A stretch of DNA of 64,000 nt from NCBI GenBank assembly GCA_964036275.1, contig OZ038433.1:186001-250000 (forward strand), read 5' to 3'. The DNA comes from Litoditis marina (Eukaryota; Nematoda; Chromadorea; Rhabditida; Rhabditidae). A model generated the notes under the pieces. That model was given only the letters and a program-made list of their open reading frames with translations. It was not told the DNA's origin and made no database searches. Position 1 is the stretch's first letter. Each line of letters begins with the position of its first letter. Shown here in pieces: positions 25,591-37,550 of this stretch. A program made the translations under genes and the position numbers.

Positions 25591-27144
25591 CAGGTCTTCA
25601 GCCATCACCAGATAAAATAACCAACAAGCCTCAAGTTCAACTGTCAGCCTCATCATAATTGTCTAGTACTATGGTTCCCTTACTAAACCAAATTAATTTG
25701 ATGTGCATTTTATGGCGACGTTTCGTTGGAATCACCATTTCCAAAATCGTGAATAGACGGGTGATAAAGCAAAGAGACAATACAGTTGAGTTCGCTACCA
25801 ACCGTGGCACAATAAGACTGTCCATTTCTCTCAATTCATCGTTAGAAGACGGTCAGTAAGTCTTTTCGTCCTGTTTTCATTTTCTCAGAGGGTTTCAACT
25901 GATGATGACCCAACCCTCTTAGAAAAACAACCCAAAAATCGTCTTGAATCAAGGTCGAAACGATTTTTGAGTACATCTCTTACTGAGCACATTAACCTAA
26001 TCATACCACCATCCAAAAGTCCTAGTGACACAATATATTTTGTTCAAATAAATAACCTATTGTATGTGGTATAATACACTCGAAAATGATTAGTGACAAA
26101 AACAATCATAATGCTTGTTGACCTCTCTAATCTCTACACTGTTTGTCTGTTCGGTATCCTAAGCAATGACAGTCAAAGTAGAACTCGTCCTAGTTCTGAT
26201 TTTAAAGGAAACTCACTTTTAGCAATGGTGGGTCGAATTGTCTTTGACTGCGACTTTGAGAGGCCACCGGTTTTGTTGAATACATCAGACCTTGAACTGG
26301 CAGAAGTTATAAGCCATCTTTCTTACTCTCTTCTCAAAGTTTGGTACATTACAATTATAAAATGACTGAAATGCATGATGCCACAAAGTTAACGACTTGA
26401 CTGGAACATTTCAATTTATGGAACCAAGAAGAGGGAGACAAGTTGTATTGTTTCTAAATCTTCAGGGTGAGTGTCGAAAAAATAAGATGGTGAAATCCGA
26501 CGCTACTGGAAATTATAATTGAGTAAAACACTTTGTCTTGAACGTAGTTTGAACTTCAGTTTATACTTTGGTGAAGACTTACATGGGTGAATTTTCCTGT
26601 TCGTTACCAGCTGCCAATTGGAAATAAGAGACTGGCGAGTTGCTGGACTCTAAAAGGAATAGAATACAAAGTACTTATTACAAACGGCCGCCTTGAAAGA
26701 TTGAACACTGAAGGAAAAGTGAACAATCGTAGGAAAATAAAAAAGGTAACATGGATAAACAGCAAACACGTGATGTCGCTTCGATTTTGATAAAAAGCAC
26801 ACCAATTTGCTCACGTGTCCTCCTAACCTTCCTTTAATAAACTCAAGCTCAGTTTTTCAGATTTTCAAAAAAAATTACTTGCTGAAAATAGTTTTCTCTA
26901 TCATTAGCTGAAAAACGGGACGAGAAGATTGGAGAATAGTTTATCAAATACGTTAGACGTAAATGAATGGGCGTATCTGCGTAAGCACGTTACATGGCTC
27001 AGTGACGATACTTCTCAGATTCAAACACGTGAACATGTTGTTCAAGTTTTGTGAGAAGAACGTGTATTGGTCAGTTGGATATTGGGGAACATTGACTTTT
27101 TACCCCCACCTTTCTGAATTGGTATTGCGTTTGAGGAATTGTAG

Positions 27145-27445
27145 TTTGACCCCCCCCCCCACCGGGGGTGATAATTCAATTTATCACTTGCAATACAAAA
27201 GTTTGAGGGTGGGGGGTAAAAAGTAAACATTTCCGGTATTGAAGTTCAGCCCCCCCCCCCACTCGTTGAAGTTTGACCCCCCACCATTGAAGTTCTACCC
27301 CCCGCCGACCCAGGTGGGGGGAAAATAGTATCGAAGTTGATTTTTGACCCCCCCCCTCTCCTAGATTTTCAGTTTTTAGCTTGGTTGAAGTGCTACGGGG
27401 GGGGGGGGACTCAACTAAAGTGGGGGGGGGGGGGGGGGGGGGGCG
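27145..27445. repeat. Poly-C / poly-G minisatellite-like cluster
   Basis: Homopolymer runs of C on the plus strand (near 27151, 27251, 27347) alternate with short spacers containing TTGAAGTT, followed by G runs near 27399 and 27422, the last about 21 bases long. Spacer sharing (TTGAAGTTTGACCCC and variants) shows that the block grew by unit duplication. Both strands have dense G-quadruplex potential. Confidence 0.9.
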
Positions 27446-27796
27446 ATACTTCAATTTTCCCGGATATTGCACTACACGAAATTTAGACTAGGTTTATTTC
27501 TACTCGGTCACATTTCAGATCTTGATGTCATTGTTTCCAGCAACCTTTTCAAAAAACGCCAGGAAACCAACTGAACTCTGAACTAGAAAACTAGCTACGC
27601 TTTTCCAGTCATTCATCAAGATGGCCGAAAACAGAAAGTATTTTCATTGGTTCCAGTCAAGTCTAAATTATGTTCTATGAAATAAATTCGAGTGAACTTG
27701 TTGAAAAGTTGTTCATACCTTCAGGGGAAGTGATTGAGAGCATGACAACGCAGAGAAGTTTCAGAACTCGTGAAGAAAGTCTGAAAAAATACACCA

Positions 27797-27830
27797 TTTT
27801 AGGGGGTTTCTGGTAAGAAACCCCCTAAAA
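27797..27830. repeat. Perfect inverted repeat, 15-bp arms, 4-base loop
   Basis: TTTTAGGGGGTTTCT and its exact reverse complement are separated by GGTA. This isolated structure lies in intergenic DNA and has no associated gene. Confidence 0.85.
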
Positions 27831-28127
27831 TTCATCACATTTTTCTAAAACGAGCGAAAAGGAAAATATAGATACATGAAATAGAAAGGAAAATGAATAG
27901 GAAAGGGGAAATATAAGTCTCGAAAAGATAGAGAATAGTTACGAAAATGAAGAAACGACAGAGAAAGGTGTTTTCCATTCTTTTGCCTGCCTGACAGCAG
28001 GAAGTTTTGGAATGGGTAGTTGTGTCTTATCGAATAAAAAGTTAAGTGGACATTAGAAGGAGGTAACCCGGGTCACCTACTATCATCTTTTGACACTCCT
28101 CACACCAGATGTAAACGAGGGACACAA

Positions 28128-28130
<3 letters not shown>

Positions 28131-28186
<56 letters not shown>
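28131..28186. repeat. (GA)n microsatellite
   Basis: An AG run of about 55 bases immediately upstream of the composite repeat. A second degenerate GA tract occupies about 28250-28300. Confidence 0.95.
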
Positions 28187-28188
<2 letters not shown>

Positions 28189-28315
28189 AGAGGAGAAGAC
28201 ATGTAGAACGTATTCTACAGAGTGTGTTACTCTAAAAAAATATATATAGAGAGAGAAACAGAGAAACAGAGAAAAAGAGAGAGAGAGAAAGAGAGGGAGC
28301 GTGGACACAAAACAA

Positions 28316-29437
28316 AATTAGTATAAAAAACGAGTGTAAAGAAAGTAAAGATTAGTTTTGGATAAACATGTACAAGAAATATAAAAGAAGTCCAATAAAA
28401 ATATTTTGAGAAAAAGTCTAATCTCGCTCGGTTTAAAAATTCAAAAAAATGATACCGAGTTTTTGCTACCGGAAGAAAACTTCTGACTGCGACTCACAAT
28501 AATCTAGCTCATACTCCGTTGTTTTCAAGAGAAGCGAGATTAGCATTTTCCTCAAAATATTTTTATTGGACTTCTTTTATATTTCTTGTACATGTTTATC
28601 CAAAACTAATCTTTACTTTCTTTACACTCGTTTTTATACTAATTGAACTATTTTTCTATGGTTACGAAGTAACGGTCATTTTTGATAAAAATGATATTTT
28701 TGAACAATAATCTAAACAAGGAATTTTATGTTTTTCTATTGGGGTTTAAACCGCGCCGTAGTTCAGAACGTTTGTGTAGTTGTAACCTCGTTCAAGTGAT
28801 AGCAAATTTTGTGCTCCAGGCAGGAATCGAACCTCCGTTCGCCGTGCGTAAATAGAGCTTTTATCCAATCTGCCATTCAGACATGTGAATAGGAATGAAA
28901 ACCAAGCTGTACCCGCCTGTCATGAGATCTCCATTTGAAAAATGATTCCTACTACACGTTTAACTCTTCTTTCATTTTTATTTTCACAAAACCGGTCTAT
29001 CCATAATTTTTGCGAGACCATTTTCGGTCGTCTCACACGTAATATTCAAATTGACGACACACCTGAAAAATACGTATACCTCAACTTTTTTATGGCTTTT
29101 TAACAGTGTAAGAAATTTCGGAATAAGTTAATTTTGAGCAAAACTATGCCCAGATTTGAGGAGGCGGACACTTTTGTCGCCGCCGCCGCCGCCGCCGCCC
29201 CGCACGGAAGCCATTTCTGCGAGACGTTGGGTCCTCTAACTCCTCTCAACAAATTTTTTCTTGGAACGTGAACTTAATTTCTTGTAGACGTGTTGCCCTT
29301 CAGTAATTCATGCAAATATCTAGAGAAATGGTCGACGTACTTTGAAGAAAATTGTAATAAACTGTTTTGTATTGTCTGCAGACCTTTGAACAAAAACTAA
29401 TCTGCGCAGCGCTCCGCGCTGCGCCCGATGAGAATCA
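28316..29437. mobile_element. 1.1-kb composite element, copy 1
   Basis: The first 340 bases are a foldback: a left arm (28316-28440, AGTATAAAAAACGAGTGTAAAG and on) is answered by its complement at about 28530-28650. Then come a tRNA-like segment in antisense orientation (GGAATCGAACCTCC near 28824, with CAGACATG and GTACCCGCCT as in the SINEs), a pure GCC run (29178-29199), and a terminal GC-rich hairpin, GCGCAGCGCTCCGCGCTGCGC at about 29404-29424 interrupted only by its loop, followed by CCGATG. A second, closely similar copy is at 60548-61652. No protein is encoded. Confidence 0.8.
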
Positions 29438-29984
29438 GTAGCTTGTTTACAAGTAGCTAACAAACTATCAGTATTGTCTTGACTCACTCTCCCCATGTAG
29501 TTGAGACATTTTGAGAGTAGTGGGCGGGATGTTATTGATCAATCACACGGCGGCATCAAACTACAAATAATTTATCCACCTGAGCCGTGAATGTTCGTCT
29601 AACTTTCTTTTGGAGTTTGTGAATATAATAACATTCGGAACCAGCCACATAGAAATACATGTATATTCAAATGAAGATATCTACAGAGGCATGATCTATA
29701 GATCTTCGACGTGCTTTTGAAAAGTCGAGAAAAAGTTATTGAAAAGCAGAACAGTAGTCGATCAATGATTTACGTGATTGTAAAGCGCACATCCTTCCGG
29801 AAATGATCCCAAACCCCGTTTGCAACATTAACCTTCAACATTTTTAGAGTTTTATAAAAGTTAACTATAAAAAAATTGCTTCAAATTGACCAAACTACAA
29901 AACCATACAAAACTAACCTGTAACGAACCCAGTGTGTTTCACGTAGAAGATACGTAAACATTTTTGCCACGTTATCAACCTATA

Positions 29985-30155
29985 CTATAACATTCGAAAC
30001 TTCCAAATTGCATGCCAGCTGGCTCAATACAAATCATCGGACAATGTTACCCTCACATTAAACTATATGATCAAGCAGAGAAAGAAAGCACAGCTATCAA
30101 AACCATTTATTTGAATAAAAAAATATTGATCTGCACCAGTTTGTTGCTAAAAAAA
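29985..30155 (+). repeat. Dispersed repeat, copy 2
   Basis: It matches 21060-21260 over CTATA-ACATTCG, CCAGCTG, ATGATCAAGC, AAAACCATTTATTT and CAGTTTGTTGCT with small indels. Here it is not preceded by a recognisable SINE body, so the tail is either independent or the body has decayed. Confidence 0.6.
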
Positions 30156-30729
30156 CAAAATATCGCACATCGATTGCACTTCATACATGTAGAGAAGGCT
30201 AATTTACATTCGTTCTCACTGTATAAAGGCACGTAAAAAACGGATAAAAAATCTATCAGACTTCAAAATCTTAAATCAAATATAAACTTTGAAACATGTA
30301 AAGGATTGAAACAAATTGAAAAGTTCAATGAAAATCAGGAAAATATGCAAAGCTACATATCACAACCGATTGTTACAAGGCCTAATTCGGTCAAATTTCG
30401 AAAATGTATAGCAGAAACTATGAACTAGGCATAAGTAGTGTTAAACATTCAACAATACTGTATACTAATTTACTCAACAAACAACGGTTGAAGAAAATAC
30501 TTCGGTTAGAGAACCAATTATACGAATCATAGGTCGCACCGTGCAAATGGAAACTGAATAAACGCAACGAGAGAGGGACTACTCACTACTGTATGAACAA
30601 GAATTGAAATTGAGATGAAAACAATATTGCGCAGATGGTAATGACCTGCACTTGTTATGTATAGCACTAGGATGAACACAAACTATCAAAATGTACCTAC
30701 TACGGAGAAAACGTGTTCGATTGTCTGAA

Positions 30730-33700
30730 TCACTCGACTTTCTTGGTGAAATTCTCCGGGAATACCCCCCTCGTGCCATCTGGCAACTCGCCCAACTGCC
30801 AGCCCGAATCCAACTGATCACTCTCTTTCGACTCCAGTACCTGCAACAAATCAGGAAATAAGTATGGTCGCATGTACCCATGTGACTGGACGACGATTCA
30901 GCTAAATATTATTCAGCTTGCGAGGTACTTTGCTTTTTTACTTTTTATTCGGGAACTCCCACAGGTACCTATAACTTTTGATCCAAATCTCATGTTACCG
31001 ATAAAAATTTAACCGTATCTGGAGGGAGATACATAACACTATGTTACATTGTGATGTATCGATTGTATCGAATGAAACTTCCAACTTGAAACATCGCAGA
31101 TTGCAAAACTAGGCGAATTTTTTATTTAACCCGGTATTTCGTTAACTCTAACAGTTAACCATTAACCGGGTTACCTGGTTAACCCGTATTCTAACGGTTA
31201 ACCACTTGGTGATCCTCAATTTCCCAAAAGGGTTAACCAGGTAACCCGGTTAGGGTTACCTGATACGGTTAACGAAATACCCGGTTCCTTGTGGAATTGG
31301 CGTAAAAACACTCACCTTGATGACTACTCCCGCCTCGAAGCTAAGCTCGTCAGTGTCGACCGCCTTGTACTCATGGGCCGACTTCACCGAATACAGAGCC
31401 TGCAAAATAATCAATTGATATTAATATATGTGATACAAAAAATCAATCACTATATAAGAAAGTTCGATAAATAATATGACTGTTTTTGTCTATTTTCGCA
31501 AAAAAAACATCTCACAAACACAAACTAGTTTCACTTCTCTTCTTCTCAGTAAGGCGAAACAAGCAAAAGGACTTAATACTCAGAAATGTATTCCCTTTTT
31601 GCGTGAAAATAAACTAATAACAACTAATAAATACAGGTGTGAATATAGGAAAAATGTTTATTTTTGATGGTAAATTACGCATTTTCATGTCTTTTAATTA
31701 AAAATGGGTTCCTTTTCGTGAAATAACCCAACCTTAATGGTGTGTGGCTTTGTTTTTCATTCACGCACCTTTCTCTCCTCCTTGGTGACCCCGACGGTGA
31801 CCTCTTCCACAGATTCATCTTCAGAATCATCGAAAGGATTGTTAGGATCCTTCTCCCTCTTTTTCACCACAACGGGGCTGTCTGTCGGTTTTCTCTCCGC
31901 ACGAGGGGCAGAGGTCAACTTCTGAAAGTAATTTTTCCAATATCAACGCATCAAAAAACACGCCAAAAATAGTTGCTGAGTAAAGGCACCACATGGCTCC
32001 ATAAAGTGTGTTCAAAAAATGAACGATGATTCATGATTGATAATATGCCAGTATAAACTTTTATTAAATATTAAATTTGACTTCGACGAGTCATGGCATG
32101 TTTCTGCGCCAGATCAACGTTTCCCGTCAATCGCATATCATGTGCAAACAACTGCCATTATCAGAGATAACGAAGAGTAAACAAATGGGGTGTGGTTTAT
32201 CAGCAATGTTATGTGAGAAGACAACGGTACTTATTGACCATTGAACACCAGCTGACTTTTCTTAGAGAATCGTTTGGTTCGATTATCAGGTTTGTGAGCA
32301 ATCCTTTTGAATGCAGTTAAGCAATTAGATCAAGCTGAGGCGTTTAAATCCTCGAACATTTTACTGTAGTGAAGTTTTCACACTGATGTAACCAGAAACG
32401 GTCGTCAATAACGCTTTTGGACGTTTGTTAGCGTGTTTGCCCCTGAGCAAACAGAGATTTACACATCAAGACCCCTAAATGGACCATATATGAAGTACAG
32501 TCAGACCGAACATCAGATGTTGAAATGGCTATGAATCATATTGATGCAAAACAAGCCACCAATGGAACACAAAAATGACGTGGACCAACTGCCTATTGTG
32601 ATTTTTCATGACGAAACGCAGACATTGTTATGAAACTCCGCTGGCCGTTCGGACCGAATTAGAAGAACATTGTCATCCGCATGGAATGTTGAAGAGGCGA
32701 TATTGCAAAACATGCCGAAACAGGCGATACTCTAAACTCTATATACCTAATAGTATCTGCACCCAAACATGTTCAATAGGTACCAAAACACATGATATCA
32801 CTATGCTCCCAGAGAGATTTCGTTTATTGCAACCAAATTTTGCATGAACATGTCCAAATCAAAAGAAAAGTAACCGGTATTCGGATCGTCTGACTACTTA
32901 TAGTCCAGGTTGCCGATGTATGATACCAAATTACTACTACAACTATAGCATACTAACCGGGTACACTTTCTGTTCCATGACCTCCTCGGTGTCCACGTGT
33001 TCTGCGTCATCTTCAAAAGGATTTCCACCGGAACCCTCCGAGGGGGTGGGATTGGGGGTCCGTGTGCCCTGAGGGGTCACACTACCGGTGGCCACCACTG
33101 GCACGGGCAGGGGGGACGGGGCAGAATCGATTGAACCCGTCTGAAGAGAGAAAATGTAAAATAACATGTAACTTCCAACATTTCACATATTAAAAAGTTC
33201 CTCCAACTGAAGACAGATTTATTAGCGATACGCGTCTGCTCCCATAACTGTTTTGAACAGACAACCATCTGCTTTAGTCGGCAGAACCTTATCACAAGCC
33301 GATTATTTTATATGAAATTTGTTGATTTCGCAAAAATAAGAAGGTATGGGTAGTTTGAAGCGGCTGCGTCTTGAAAAGAAAACCGTGAAGTTTACAATCG
33401 TTGGATATTTGTCGGTTTATGATTCAAATACGATTAATCTAGAGAAATTCGCGTTTTGTTCAAAGCAGTCTGCCAGTCCACACAGAGGTATTTCCTGATG
33501 AAGCCATGAAAGAAGCCACTTTGTTTATGATGAAATGAGATTAACCATTAATATCATCGTGACTATACCGAGTGTGTGTTTAAAGCTGAGCGTGTTTCAA
33601 CCCCCAACAGATGAGGGAACGTTGTAAGATCTTAGGTGTTTCATTCGTAATGGATGATCGATTTGTCGACTAAAACTCGAACGAAACTCAATGAGAGCAC

Positions 33701-36700
33701 ACGAGAACAAAAAATAACCGATCTGCATACGCTCCAAAACAGGTGTAATATTGAAGGTACTTACAACAAAGAACAAGAGGGAAAAGAACAATTTCGTAAG
33801 TCCATTGATACATTGTATGAACGAGCATTGGACCAACCTCTGGTGTGGTGTCAATGGGAGTGAGAGCACGGGGTTCGGGGCGAGGCACCCTCAAGTAATC
33901 CATCGATTGACCAAGTTTATCCAGTTGGGTAACCACTTGTTTGTTCATCTGCAAACTGGAGAATTAACAATGAATTGAAAAACAAGCGTACCCTTCAAGT
34001 TTCAGTTCATTCGCGACTCAAAAACGTTCTCGTTGTTCTTTAACTAACCAATTATAATCTCTAGTAAACGTGTGATCAGGTTCACGAGCCATGATTCTAA
34101 CAATATATTGCTATGGCAAAAGGTTATAGTTGTACTTAAAATAAAATCGCTAACTGTTTGCCCACCTTTCCCGATTCCAGCTGATTTATGCTGTGTGCGT
34201 TGAACATCGTCTGCAGCGTGTCGACGAAAAACGTGATTCGGCTGTCGTACGTGGCGGGTAGTATCTGAACCAAAACAAGAATCAAGTATTATGCGGAAAA
34301 CAACTAGAATGAGTTTTCCCCAACATAAACTGTGGAAAAAGTGTATAAGCATTTTGAATTTGCTAACCCGGCCTATCCTCATTTTGAGAAGACTACTGAC
34401 TATTATTGTGTTCAAAATTATTTTCTGTTGACTATGAAACACCAATGGTCAAGAAAAACGAAGGTCAGTTGTAGGGCTAACGAAAACGATCAGAAGGAAA
34501 AATAAGAGAACTACCTCATCCCTTATTTCCTTACTCACAATTAAAATTGAAAGCGCAATGAATTTGCTCACCTCTAGCAACTCGTTGTTGATTTCTTTGT
34601 ACATGGCTTCGGCCTGCGTCAACTCTATTTGAGCCTTGGCTACCTTCGGGTCGTAATCCGGCTGGAACGAAAAAAAAATCTGAATATATAAACTAATCCC
34701 AAAGTTACAAAAAATGAAGTGAAGCAATGTGCACACTCCAGGTGTAAACCGCCAGACAGAGAGATTGCTCCCGAGACTCGGTTTTTTTATTGGAACAATT
34801 TGGAGAAGATATCGAAACGTTGTATTGTACAGAGTACACTCTTACCAAACTATTCTCACAGTGTGAGTAGTAAGTGTAATAACTGGGAATTTGTATTTCT
34901 GACACATGAAAACAATGAACGAACGACCACAACATTTGAGAAAGAATCGAGGAATGAATGCCAAACCAACCTTCTTACTGGACGACTTCAGTGACGTGAA
35001 CGAGTTCTTGGCGTGATCGTAGTCAACCAATTTTCGGCCTCGCTTGTCAATCTGGATACAATTTTCGTAAGAATGAAATGAATTGAGATAATATCATACA
35101 ATCTCAACCTCAACCACGCATCGATTTCGATTATGACTAGACATACTCGATTTGAATGAAAATTAAACCTATTGACTACATCCCTTATATTACATTCATA
35201 TTGAACGAGTATGCCCACTCTCGTGAACAATGTGTACACATAGGAAAACGACTCCACTGTTTACTTTATGCTATTCAGCTGATTTACAGTCGGAACAATC
35301 TACAATCAGCAAGAAGAAGAAACTAGAGGAGAAAGAAATTCGACTACTTCCCAACTTATCTCGCAAACTAAACGGTAATCGGTGATATTCGATACCACAT
35401 CAATCATACTATTGATATGTACTATGGTAACTACCACCGCACCCAGATCCAAAACCATTCGAGTAACAGGCTTATCCGCTTATCTATGCCTATTGCCTAC
35501 TTTCCCTTTTGCGGGTAATTTCGGATGGAATGAGTCATGAGTACAACATGAAATGCGAGAGAACCCAGATTGAACTACTGAGACAACGTTTCTTCCAAAA
35601 GTTACACAGTGTGCAACCTATTGACACCCCCCTACCTGTACTGTACTGATCGAAAATATACTTAGAACTTATCTTATAAATCTTACAACATCGAAATGTC
35701 TCACCTTTTTCTTGAGGTCGGCGAACTGGCCGACGTATTGGGCGACACCTTGCACGAGATCCTCCCCCATCGCCCTCTCCAACTCATCTGTTTGGATGTC
35801 AAGATTCTGCAAAAAAAAAATTAATGCTATTTTTAAAAAAACAGAAATCCAGTTGCGTTGTCGTATTACGTTATTACTTACTAGGTACTACTAGACTCAG
35901 ACGTCTAACGGTAAGGTTCTAATCTTTTTATCCAATTAATACATAGAATGTAGCATTCTGTCCTATATTTTAACCCTTGACTCTAGAAGGTAGAAGATAT
36001 AACTGTAAAATATCACAAGACGTGGAATGTGGTTTGTTATTACATGTATTGCATCAGATAAAGCACGAGCTACGGCTGTGACATGTCTTCAATCTCTAGC
36101 ATATTAGAGATGCAATGAACACCTAACAAAGAAGTAACGCCAATAGTATGCACTTCGAAAATGTGGTAGATGAATAAACTAAAACTACTATACGTATGGT
36201 TTCACACTATAATAATGTATGCACTTTCACACTATGATACTGTATGCACAAGGACTGCTTTGTAATGAACCCAATAATGTTATGGTATAAAATTTTGAGC
36301 GTTTGTAGTCATGCACCAGTAAAGTTGTCCGAATAGTCAGAAAAATTTGGAAAACGAATTACTTTTCTGCCGAAAAGAAGAAAATAGGTCTACTTTTGAT
36401 TTAAAAAAATCATAATATTTCCCGTGTTAACAATGTTGACATCTGAAAACGGACCACATTTTGTCACTTTAGTCGGACCTTACTGGTGTCTGTTTGTAGT
36501 AGTAAACCTTGAAAACACAATATCAAAATTTGAAGTCATTCCCAAAACTTCAAACTAGGAAACGTGGACCTGGACATTTGCGCAAACTACTGTAGTGGGT
36601 AGAGGGTTATGACTCATAACTTATGAGTGTGTGGAACAGACTATATGCGAACCAAGTCCTACAATAAGTGGATATCCCAGGAACTACAGGATGATTCAAC

Positions 36701-37533
36701 TCACATCCAGGAGAGCGGTTAGATGTTCCTTTTCTGGCCACTCGGCCTCATACGTCTCGCGAATCGAATCTCTCAATGTCTTCTCCGCCTGGGACAGCGC
36801 CTTCAATGCAGCAGAATAGGCCTGAAACAGAAATCAAAATAGAACAAAGTAGTATTGTTATCCGAAAATACATAATATACATACTAGTTTCATTAATATG
36901 GCGAAGCAAGGGATTTTTTTTCAAAATAAAAATAGCAAAACTGGTCCCGGCAAAAGGGCAAAGCCCCGGCAAACGAAAAACTTCAATAAGTTGTTTTAGA
37001 CCACGTTTTTGTGACCAGTTAAACTACAGAAAACAACAGTTGAACAGTATGTGTCAGTAAGTAAGCAACTAAACGGAAGAGTAAAACGACTAAGGAACCC
37101 TAGTTTTATCGTTATATATGTTTTAGTCTTGCCGAACATACCTTAATATCCTTATGTAACTTCTCACAGGCCTTGCTCTGTTTGTGCAGATTGGCGGCAT
37201 GATTGTCGAATACTTCGTCCTGGGTGGCCTTGGCCTTTCCGATTCCTTCCAAGAGCTAGAAATCGAACATGATTAAAGAACAGATGGAAACTTGGCGAAA
37301 ACAACATTCTGTTGCATAACTAACAAACTAACGATTAGAATCAATGTTCGTGCGTGACCTATGCCTTCAAAAACTTGAGATCGTGTCAAAAACAACAACA
37401 ACAATCAATCAATCAACGCTAACAACGCAAAATTGAAGGAACACCGCATGAAGAAGAGAAACTAAATTGTACATACCTTTTCTTTGGTCCGGGATGTCGC
37501 TTTTTTGATATTCTTATTGAAGAAATCGGCCAT
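30730..37533 (-). CDS. amph-1: Amphiphysin / BIN1 orthologue (BAR and SH3), 12 exons
   Basis: Exons, 5' to 3': 37477-37533, 37142-37255, 36705-36821, 35705-35806, 34971-35051, 34572-34661, 34166-34264, 33838-33948, 32958-33140, 31769-31921, 31316-31399, 30730-30840; all joins are phase 0 and give 433 residues. The N-terminal MADFFNKNIKKATSRTKEK is the amphipathic H0 helix of the N-BAR domain (about 1-235), which senses and bends membranes. A Pro/Thr-rich acidic linker carries two NPF motifs in acidic context (residues 297-299 and 346-348), the kind that bind EH-domain proteins; in C. elegans, AMPH-1 uses them with RME-1 in endocytic recycling. The SH3 domain is residues 370-433, ending GVFPENFTKKVE, and normally binds proline-rich partners such as dynamin. 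Every intron lies between codons, so in-frame exon skipping is possible anywhere. Its start follows an acceptor by 12 bases. Confidence 0.96.
31129..31286. mobile_element. Palindromic element with CCGGTATTTCGTTAAC ends
   Basis: CCGGTATTTCGTTAAC at 31131 is mirrored by GTTAACGAAATACCCGG ending at 31285. The interior is dominated by GGTTAACC-like palindromes. It lies in the intron before the last exons of amphiphysin. A diverged relative may lie at 54999-55100. Confidence 0.65.
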
Positions 37534-37550
37534 TCTGAATGTGACCTGAA
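37534..37550 (-). promoter_or_regulatory. Probable spliced-leader acceptor of amphiphysin
   Basis: On the minus strand TGATTTCAG (ending at 37546) precedes the ATG by 12 bases. Its position suggests trans-splicing; a 5' UTR intron is possible. Confidence 0.55.

Larger units (their letters stand above)
25582..30729. other. Intergenic region upstream of a minus-strand gene, repeat-rich
   Basis: No exon chain is supported on either strand. The region holds poly-C/poly-G minisatellite-like DNA (27145-27445), a perfect 15-bp hairpin (27797-27830), a GA microsatellite (28131-28186), a composite element (28316-29437) and a dispersed repeat (29985-30155). The 90-codon frame at 26093-26365 has no splice-site context or homology that I recognise. 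Confidence 0.5.

Noticed and set aside
32608..32847. 79-codon plus-strand frame with several Cys residues
   Set aside because: It lies in an amphiphysin intron, has no splice context and no recognised product.
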